Below, piece by piece: positions 58,366-64,000 of a DNA stretch of 64,000 bases (position 1 is the stretch's first letter; each line of letters opens with the position of its first letter). A program made the translations under genes and the position numbers. The stretch lies in assembly GCA_038252255.1 (NCBI GenBank), contig JBBSAM010000004.1, positions 1 to 64,000 of the forward strand, read 5' to 3'. The stretch is from Chersky-806 sp038252255 (lineage in GTDB: Bacteria > Actinomycetota > Acidimicrobiia > IMCC26256 > JAENVU01). Under the pieces are notes generated by a model, which was not told the origin of the DNA, ran no database searches, and saw only the letters and a program-made list of their open reading frames with translations.

Positions 58366-59085
58366 ATGACTGGGCCCGCCATCGAGGTCTGCGATCTGCG
58401 TGTCGAACGGGGGGCACGCCTGGTCCTGAGCGGCGTCTCGGTCTCGGTGGCGCGGGGTCGTGTCGTCGGGTTGCTGGGACCGTCGGGATCGGGCAAGACC
58501 ACCCTGATGCGCGCGATCGTGGGCGTGCAGGTGATCCAAAGTGGCGAGGTCACGGTGCTCGGGTTACCGGCCGGAACCCCGAGCCTGCGTCGTCGCGTGG
58601 CCTACGTGACGCAAGCTCCGTCGGTGTACTCAGATCTCGACGTTCGACAAAACCTCGAGTATTTCGCGCGCTTGCTCGGTGTTGGGGGGCACCGTGTCGC
58701 CGACGTCATCCGCACAGTGGGCTTGGTCGGCTACGAACGTCAACTTGTCGGGCGCCTCTCCGGGGGCGAGTCCGCTCGGGTGTCGCTCGGGGTCGCACTG
58801 CTCGGCGAGCCCGAGCTGCTCGTCCTTGACGAACCCACCGTCGGCCTCGACCCCGTGTTGCGTCGCGAGCTCTGGCAGGCGTTCCATTCACTGTCGGATG
58901 CCGGGGCGACGCTCCTGGTCTCGAGCCACGTGATGGACGAAGCGGAACGCTGCGACGAGCTGCTCCTGATGCGCAAGGGCGCGATCCTTGCCGGCGGTAC
59001 CCCCGAAGCACTGATCGCCCGAACCGGTGCGGACAGTGTCGAGGGCGCGTTCTTGACGCTCGTGGACGGCGAACCGGAACGATGA
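58366..59085 (+). CDS. ABC transporter ATP-binding protein (second ABC-2 system)
   Basis: A 239-residue ATPase. Walker A is LLGPSGSGKTTLMRAIVG, the Q-loop is YVTQAPSVYSDL, the signature is LSGGESARVSLGVALLG, Walker B is ELLVLDEPTVGLDP and the switch His is VSSHVMDEAERC. ATG 58366 is the family start; earlier frames encode nothing conserved. The stop overlaps the permease start (ATGA). This is an independent DrrAB-like pair 170 bases after the first. Confidence 0.92.
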   Translation: MTGPAIEVCDLRVERGARLVLSGVSVSVARGRVVGLLGPSGSGKTTLMRAIVGVQVIQSGEVTVLGLPAGTPSLRRRVAYVTQAPSVYSDLDVRQNLEYFARLLGVGGHRVADVIRTVGLVGYERQLVGRLSGGESARVSLGVALLGEPELLVLDEPTVGLDPVLRRELWQAFHSLSDAGATLLVSSHVMDEAERCDELLLMRKGAILAGGTPEALIARTGADSVEGAFLTLVDGEPER

Positions 59086-59819
59086 GCCGCCAGGTCATCT
59101 GGGCGACGAACCGGCGGGTGCTGGAGCAGCTTCGTCACGATCCGCGCACCATCGCGCTCGTGCTTGCCGTCCCCGCCCTGCTGCTGATGCTGCTCCGCTA
59201 CGTCTTCGCCGGCCAGCCGTCGGTGTTCCAGAGCGTCGGCGTCCCCCTGTTGGGGATCTTCCCTTTGATCTCGATGTTCCTCGTCACCTCGATCGCGCTC
59301 CTACGCGAGCGCAGGTCCGGAACGCTCGAACGGCTGATGACCATGCCCCTGGCCAAGGCCGACCTGCTCTTCGGCTACGGGATCGCCTTCGCCGCCGTTG
59401 CGACAGTGCAGGCGCTGGTCACCGCGCTGGTTGGCGTCGGGCTCCTCGGCCTGGACGTCGCCGGCGGTCTCGCGATCGTGATCGCGTTGGCAGTGCTGAA
59501 CGCGGTCCTCGGGAGCTCACTGGGCCTGTTCGCCTCGGGGTTCGCAGCGACCGAGTTCCAGGTCGTCCAGTTCATGCCGGCATTCGTGCTCCCCCAGCTG
59601 CTGCTGTGTGGGCTCATCGCTCCCCGAAACGAGATGGCGAGCCTGCTGCAGTGGCTCTCGGGCGCGCTCCCGATGACCTATGCGTACGACGCTCTGGTGC
59701 GCGCTGCCAATTCGGCCGTGATCTCCCGCGCGCTGTTCGGTGATGTCGCGGTGATCGCGGGATTCGTCGTGGTCGCGCTCGTCCTCTCCGCGGCGACGCT
59801 CCGCCGTCGCACCCCCTGA
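59082..59819 (+). CDS. ABC-2 family permease (second system)
   Basis: A 245-residue DrrB-like permease with six helices, including TIALVLAVPALLLMLLRYVF, GVPLLGIFPLISMFLVTSIA and VVQFMPAFVLPQLLLCGLIA. LLRERRSGTLERLMTMPLAK is the hallmark cytoplasmic loop, and LQWLSGALPMTYAYDALVRA is also conserved. It is 4-base coupled to its ATPase. The likely role is export of lipids, antibiotics or teichoic-acid-like substrates. Confidence 0.92.
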   Translation: MSRQVIWATNRRVLEQLRHDPRTIALVLAVPALLLMLLRYVFAGQPSVFQSVGVPLLGIFPLISMFLVTSIALLRERRSGTLERLMTMPLAKADLLFGYGIAFAAVATVQALVTALVGVGLLGLDVAGGLAIVIALAVLNAVLGSSLGLFASGFAATEFQVVQFMPAFVLPQLLLCGLIAPRNEMASLLQWLSGALPMTYAYDALVRAANSAVISRALFGDVAVIAGFVVVALVLSAATLRRRTP

Positions 59820-59881
59820 CACGACACACCTTCTCGAGGCACTGGCGCATGAGCTCGGCGCAGTGGCATGAAGGGGCCGGG

Positions 59882-60727
59882 TCACGGGTTCGTCGGGGGG
59901 ACCAGCACGACGGGAAGTCCGCTGGAATGGAGGACCTTGAGTGCTGTGCTCCCGAGGCGGAGACCGGAGAAGCCGCCGGTGCCTCGGGTACCGACGACGA
60001 TGAGGTCGGCTCGCTCGCGGATTCCGGCTTCGGCAAGCGCGATGACGGGTTCGTGCTCGATGACGACCGACCGGGTGGGAATCTGGGCCTCGCGGAGTGG
60101 GCGGGCCCATTCTTCACAGTCCTTGAGGGCGGTCCGGTACCAGCTGGTCGGGTCGGTGTGAGGTACCCGCTCTGCGAGGTGAAGCTCTGCGTACACGGCG
60201 ATGACCTCCGCTTCGAGCCCTGGTGCGACATCGCGACACCATGCGACGGCCCCGGCGCTTCCGGGGGAGCCGTCGACGCCGACGAGGATCCGGGCGGGCC
60301 ACCCCGGTCGAGCGGATCCCGGGATCGCAGCGAGCGGCAGGCTCGTGTGGTGGACGAGGTGGTGCGTCACGCTACCGAGGTGAAGGGCGTGGGGATGACT
60401 GCCGGTGCCACGGGCGCCGACGACGACGAGATCGGCGTGCGCCTCGGCTGCCGCGGCGAGGAGCAGCTCGCGGGGGTCACCTTCGAGCAGGAGTGCCTGG
60501 TAGGGCGTGTCGGCTTCGCGGGCGACGGCACACCAGTCGTCATCGAGGACGCGGCGGGCGTCGTCGCGAAGCTCGCCATAGGTCGCGGGTGCCACTTCGG
60601 CGAAGCCGGGTCGCCACGCGGTTGCCACCAAGAGCTCGCTGTCGGTGGCACGAGCCATGTCGACAGCCCAACGAAGAGCTGCCTGTCCACTCACCGAGCC
60701 GTCGGTGCCGATCAGCAGCCGCTTCAT
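59882..60727 (-). CDS. Tandem universal stress protein (two UspA domains)
   Basis: A 281-residue protein. Domain 1 (about 1-140): MKRLLIGTDGSVSGQAALRW, then VVVGARGTGSHPHALHLGSV with the ATP-binding glycines. Domain 2 (about 145-280): ARILVGVDGSPGSAGAVAWC, then VVGTRGTGGFSGLRLGSTA. The tandem layout matches mycobacterial dormancy-type Usps. The start overlaps the upstream methyltransferase stop by 4 bases (ATGA). It converges on the ABC-2 operon. Confidence 0.93.
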   Translation of the reverse strand: MKRLLIGTDGSVSGQAALRWAVDMARATDSELLVATAWRPGFAEVAPATYGELRDDARRVLDDDWCAVAREADTPYQALLLEGDPRELLLAAAAEAHADLVVVGARGTGSHPHALHLGSVTHHLVHHTSLPLAAIPGSARPGWPARILVGVDGSPGSAGAVAWCRDVAPGLEAEVIAVYAELHLAERVPHTDPTSWYRTALKDCEEWARPLREAQIPTRSVVIEHEPVIALAEAGIRERADLIVVGTRGTGGFSGLRLGSTALKVLHSSGLPVVLVPPTNP

Positions 60728-61488
60728 CTGGTTTCTCCCCGACCTCGAGTGACGACGGAGCTGTCGCGGTCGCGGTCGCGGTCGGCGGCGTCGGCGTGCC
60801 GCGTCGCCGGAGAGACGGCGGGTGTCCGGGCGACCAGCACGTCGACGGGAAGAGTCCAGATGGAGCGCCGGGTCGAGTGCAGGTCGGTGAAGCCGGCCGC
60901 CCGGACCAGGTCTGCGGTCGGTATCGGACGGCAGTCGGCGAGGCGGGGAAGCCGCCGATGGAACCAGAGGTAGACGCGGGTCGCGAGCCCGGGCGGGTCG
61001 CGGAGCGCCAGCGCCACGACCCCCAGGCGACCACCGGGCCGGAGCACTCGGCGGCACTCGCCGAGAACGGCGCCCAGCTCGGGGGTGTCGAAGAGCTCGA
61101 GGGTGAAGCTCATGAAGACGGCGTCGAAGGATTCGTCCGGGAACGGCAGCCCCGACGCGTCCCCTACGTGCAAGTCGACGCGTTCGTCCAGGCCGGCGCG
61201 GGCAATCCGTTCAGCTGCGACGTCCCGCATGCCCGATGAGATGTCGATGCCGACGACGTGACCGGCATGCCCGGCTGCCCGTGCGAGGCTGACGAGGGAC
61301 AACCCGGGCCCGTACCCGATCTCGAGCACGGTCTCACCGGCGCGCACCGCGAGGAGACCGACACCCGCTTCTCGACAGCTGTCCTCGAAGCGGCCTTCCA
61401 CGCTTGCGTAGTGCCGGCTCCGCCGGTCGTAGTTCGCGCGTGCCTCGTCTTTGGTCCGCGGCACCCTGCTGACATCGGCATCGGCCAT
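60724..61488 (-). CDS. SAM-dependent methyltransferase (UbiE/class I type)
   Basis: A 254-residue enzyme. The SAM site is ETVLEIGYGPGLSLVSLARA, followed by VVGIDISSGMRDVAAERIAR, DASGLPFPDESFDAVFMSFT and RRVLRPGGRLGVVALAL, all typical of UbiE/menaquinone-type methyltransferases. The acidic/basic tail DAADRDRDRDSS is low complexity. ATG 61488 follows GAGAGGA. It is cotranslated with the tandem stress protein. The substrate is uncertain, possibly a quinone or lipid. Confidence 0.9.
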   Translation of the reverse strand: MADADVSRVPRTKDEARANYDRRSRHYASVEGRFEDSCREAGVGLLAVRAGETVLEIGYGPGLSLVSLARAAGHAGHVVGIDISSGMRDVAAERIARAGLDERVDLHVGDASGLPFPDESFDAVFMSFTLELFDTPELGAVLGECRRVLRPGGRLGVVALALRDPPGLATRVYLWFHRRLPRLADCRPIPTADLVRAAGFTDLHSTRRSIWTLPVDVLVARTPAVSPATRHADAADRDRDRDSSVVTRGRGETR

Positions 61489-61630
61489 GAGTCGTCCTCT
61501 CGTCGCGTCGCGGTGAGGATTGCTCGAGTGTGCGCTGCCGGAGGTCGCCGGCGTAGGGGCGAAGGGCCCATCGTCCCCAGGGAGGAATCTCCGTGCGCGG
61601 CTGGAGGCCGATGTCAAGCCGTCAGCTCAG

Positions 61631-64000
61631 TCAGCGTTTGACGATGAGAGCGTCTGCTTTCCTGACGGCGGTGTCCGAGGTCTGGGTGCTTCGGAGCTGT
61701 CGCAACGCCAATGCTGTGGCTGCGGACGGCATGGGCTTGGCGAAGAGGTAGCCCTGGATGTCATTGCACCCGAGGCGGTCGAGGGCCGAGCACTGGTCCT
61801 GCTCTTCGACGCCTTCTGCGACGGAGGTGAGGCCGAGGGCTGAGGTGACGTCGATGACACTCTTGATGACGGCAGTCCCTTCTGGATTGTCCGTGAGCTC
61901 GTCGACGAACGACTTGTCGATCTTGACGATGTCGATCGGGAGTGTTCCGAGGCGGTTGAGCGATGAATAGCCGGTCCCGTAGTCGTCGAGAGCGATGCGG
62001 AGGCCGAGGTCCTTCAGAGCATGCAGCCGGGCGAGTCCGGCATCGATGTCGAGCATGAAGGCGCTCTCGGTGATCTCCAGGACCAACGACTTCGCAGGCA
62101 GGCCGGAATCGCTGAGGGCCCGCCGGACGCTGTCGACGAGTGTGGGCTCGGCGAGCTGGCGGGCCGAGAGGTTGACGGCGATGTAGAAGTCGTCGTCGAT
62201 GATCCCCTCTTGGTGCCAGGCTTGGGTCTGGCGGCACGCCTGGTTGAGGACCCAGGCTCCGAGCGCGACGATCAGCCCGGTCGACTCGGCGACCCCGATG
62301 AACTCCATGGGCGGTATCAAGCCGCGCTTCGGGTGGTTCCAACGGACGAGTGCCTCGGCGCCGACCGGGATCGCGTCATGGGCGGTGACGATGGGCTGGT
62401 AGAAGACTTCGAGTTGGCCGCCGTCGATGGCATGCCGGATGTCGGCGCTGATGGCCAGTCGTGTGAGTGCCTCGTCTTGCAGACCGGGGCGGAACATCTC
62501 GAAGCGGGCTTTGCCGTTGCGCTTGGCCAGGTACATCGCCATGTCTGCGTCGCGGAGAAGGTCTGCGGGTAGGTCGTTGTGGGATTCCCCGATCGCGACA
62601 CCGATGCTGACCGACGTTGCGACGTCAGCGCCGGCGATGTTGAACGGCACGTTCAGTGCGTCGCCGATTCGCGCCGCGATGTCTTCGGCGGTTTGAGGCA
62701 TGTGGCCGGGCTCGACGAGTACGGCGAACTCGTCTCCGCCGAATCGTGCGACGGTGTCACTGGAGCGGGCGGCGCGCAACAGGCGTTCGGCGACGGCGAT
62801 GAGGAGCTCGTCGCCTGCGGCGTGACCCAGGCTGTCGTTCACGACCTTGAAGTCGTCGAGATCCAAGAACAGGATGGCGACCGGCGAAGCCTCGCGTTCG
62901 GACCGGCGCAACGCGTGCTCGACGCGATCAATGAACAACGCCCGGTTGGCGAGACCGGTCAAGATGTCATGGAAGGCTTGGTGGTGCAACTGTTGCTGGA
63001 GGGCCTCGCGTGCTTCGATGGAGCCCGAGAGAACCTGTACCGAGCTGGCAATGGAATCACCGAGGCGGCCCGGCAACGGCAGGGCCACGACGGGGTCGTC
63101 GAGGTCGCCGCATGCAAGTGCCTGTGACTTGCTCTCGAGCAGACGCAAGTTCGCGACGAGGTCGTTGAACGCCTCCGCGACCTGTGTCGTTTCGCGGGGA
63201 CCACTGAGCAACTCGAGCTCGACGGCGAGGTTGCCGGCCCCCACCGATCGCGCCGATGTCGCGAGCTTGTTGAGCGGGCCGATGATCGATCGCGCCAGGC
63301 TCAACGCGAACGCGATCAGCAACACCGTGAACAGGCCGATCCCTACGAGCCAGCGGCGATAGAGGGCGTCGACCGATGACTGCAGCGAGCGCGCTCGCTG
63401 CTGTACCAGTCGGCTCGCCGCCGCTACGAGGCCGAAGAGCGTCTTGTAGCGGGCCACGGCGCCTCGGAACACGGCCAGGTTCGGACCGTTCCCCATCGGA
63501 ACCGGCTGCCCCTTCTGCACCTGGGCGACGGTGTGCTCGTAGACACGGACGTCCGGAAGGGCCGTCGCCTTCTTCCACGGAGTGGAGATGGCGGTATCGG
63601 ACGATGCCGCCAGCACGGCTGCGGCGGAGTTGTACCTGAAGCTGTCGCTCCCGAGGCGCACCAACACCGAAGGCTCCGGATCGGGAGAGGCCAACAGAAA
63701 TTCGCTGATGTCCGCCGACTGAGCATTGCCATATTGCAGCGCGGTGGTCGCCGCCTGCAGCTCACTGAGCGCGACGGCCAGCCGGCTGCCGTCGCGGACC
63801 TGCACGGCCCTCTGCCAGAGATCGGAAAGCCTGCGAAGAGCCACCCCAGTTATCCGACCGTAGAGCTCGACGTACGCGCTGCTGGCTTCGATCGACCCGA
63901 CCGCTTGACCGTCCACCTGGTGGCGCACCGACTCGATCTGCGCAGCCGACACCGGAGACGACGCGCCTAAGGACGCCAGGGCTGCATCGGTGGCCGGGCG
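61631..64000 (-). CDS. GGDEF-EAL cyclic-di-GMP protein with HAMP (5' end outside the window)
   Basis: At least 789 residues; the frame stays open to the window edge, so the true start lies beyond 64000. The visible part begins inside an extracytoplasmic helical sensor, then one membrane helix (WLVGIGLFTVLLIAFALSLA) and a HAMP domain. The GGDEF domain has ILFLDLDDFKVVNDSLGHAA and intact RFGGDEFAVL. The EAL domain has PVGAEALVRWNHP, VNLSARQLAEP, ALDDYGTGYSSLNRL and IKIDKSFV-type (VKIDKSFVDEL). Both catalytic motifs are intact, so it may make and break cyclic di-GMP at the membrane. Confidence 0.93.
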   Translation of the reverse strand, partial: RPATDAALASLGASSPVSAAQIESVRHQVDGQAVGSIEASSAYVELYGRITGVALRRLSDLWQRAVQVRDGSRLAVALSELQAATTALQYGNAQSADISEFLLASPDPEPSVLVRLGSDSFRYNSAAAVLAASSDTAISTPWKKATALPDVRVYEHTVAQVQKGQPVPMGNGPNLAVFRGAVARYKTLFGLVAAASRLVQQRARSLQSSVDALYRRWLVGIGLFTVLLIAFALSLARSIIGPLNKLATSARSVGAGNLAVELELLSGPRETTQVAEAFNDLVANLRLLESKSQALACGDLDDPVVALPLPGRLGDSIASSVQVLSGSIEAREALQQQLHHQAFHDILTGLANRALFIDRVEHALRRSEREASPVAILFLDLDDFKVVNDSLGHAAGDELLIAVAERLLRAARSSDTVARFGGDEFAVLVEPGHMPQTAEDIAARIGDALNVPFNIAGADVATSVSIGVAIGESHNDLPADLLRDADMAMYLAKRNGKARFEMFRPGLQDEALTRLAISADIRHAIDGGQLEVFYQPIVTAHDAIPVGAEALVRWNHPKRGLIPPMEFIGVAESTGLIVALGAWVLNQACRQTQAWHQEGIIDDDFYIAVNLSARQLAEPTLVDSVRRALSDSGLPAKSLVLEITESAFMLDIDAGLARLHALKDLGLRIALDDYGTGYSSLNRLGTLPIDIVKIDKSFVDELTDNPEGTAVIKSVIDVTSALGLTSVAEGVEEQDQCSALDRLGCNDIQGYLFAKPMPSAATALALRQLRSTQTSDTAVRKADALIVKR

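Overview
The window is high-GC DNA with many GTG starts and 4-base start/stop overlaps (GTGA, ATGA). It also carries a BTAD/AfsR regulator, a LuxR-LAL regulator, TAP-type secreted peptidase, DUF2867, DUF1365 and ClC genes. This points to an Actinomycetota chromosome, plausibly a soil or aquatic Acidimicrobiia-like lineage; the class is an inference. No phage genes, CRISPR arrays, rRNA genes or intact tRNA genes are visible.

Region 1-9.2 kb is a worn accessory stretch. It opens with a 3' half of an initiator-tRNA-like gene beside a left-truncated IS6-family element. A crotonase/thioesterase pair follows, then a patchwork of small single genes (P-loop kinase, methyltransferase, APH-like phosphotransferase, RibD/DHFR-like protein). 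These are mixed with gene fragments (MBL fold without its HxHxDH motif, GNAT tail, hydrolase head) and a repeated small palindrome.

Region 9.2-25.2 kb is the most interesting. A six-gene, overlap-coupled operon on the minus strand (amine-oxidase-like flavoprotein, DUF1365, cyclopropane-fatty-acid-type methylase, two FtsX permeases, one ABC ATPase) diverges from a photolyase-SRPBCC-SDR operon. Their shared 265-bp promoter region holds three TGATCC hexamers. Farther along are an NAD-binding/DUF2867 protein, a CbiX-like chelatase, a thioredoxin-like protein, an ECF sigma factor reduced to region 2, and a stand-alone B12-binding protein. That last protein has the Wx9EH plus lower-ligand His spacing of CarH photoreceptors but no MerR DNA-binding domain. 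Together these suggest a light or photo-oxidative stress programme acting on DNA repair and membrane lipids. A complete IS6-family element (24.4-25.2 kb) and a solo IS6 end abutting an SRPBCC pseudogene (20.3 kb) lie in the same region.

Region 25.3-39.6 kb holds a membrane-anchored double alpha/beta hydrolase, a LAL regulator, and a carotenoid-oxygenase homologue lacking some iron ligands. It also has a frameshifted DHA2 transporter, a DinB protein, and a SARP/AfsR regulator with GTCAGC direct repeats at 10-11 bp spacing beside its divergent neighbours. Those neighbours include DUF4386 and thioredoxin-reductase-like genes.

Region 39.6-50.5 kb is an envelope and signalling block: a lipoprotein, two MacB-type ATPases and a large FtsX permease, divergent from two consecutive OmpR/histidine-kinase systems. 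A secreted acidic protein, a CsoR-like operator with a Cys-rich miniprotein, and a methyltransferase follow.

Region 50.5-64 kb holds a MarR/ClC pair, a universal stress protein, and phosphoketolase plus acetate kinase (a route to ATP from sugar phosphates). Two ABC-2 export systems follow, then a methyltransferase/tandem-UspA pair, and a GGDEF-EAL protein cut by the window edge.
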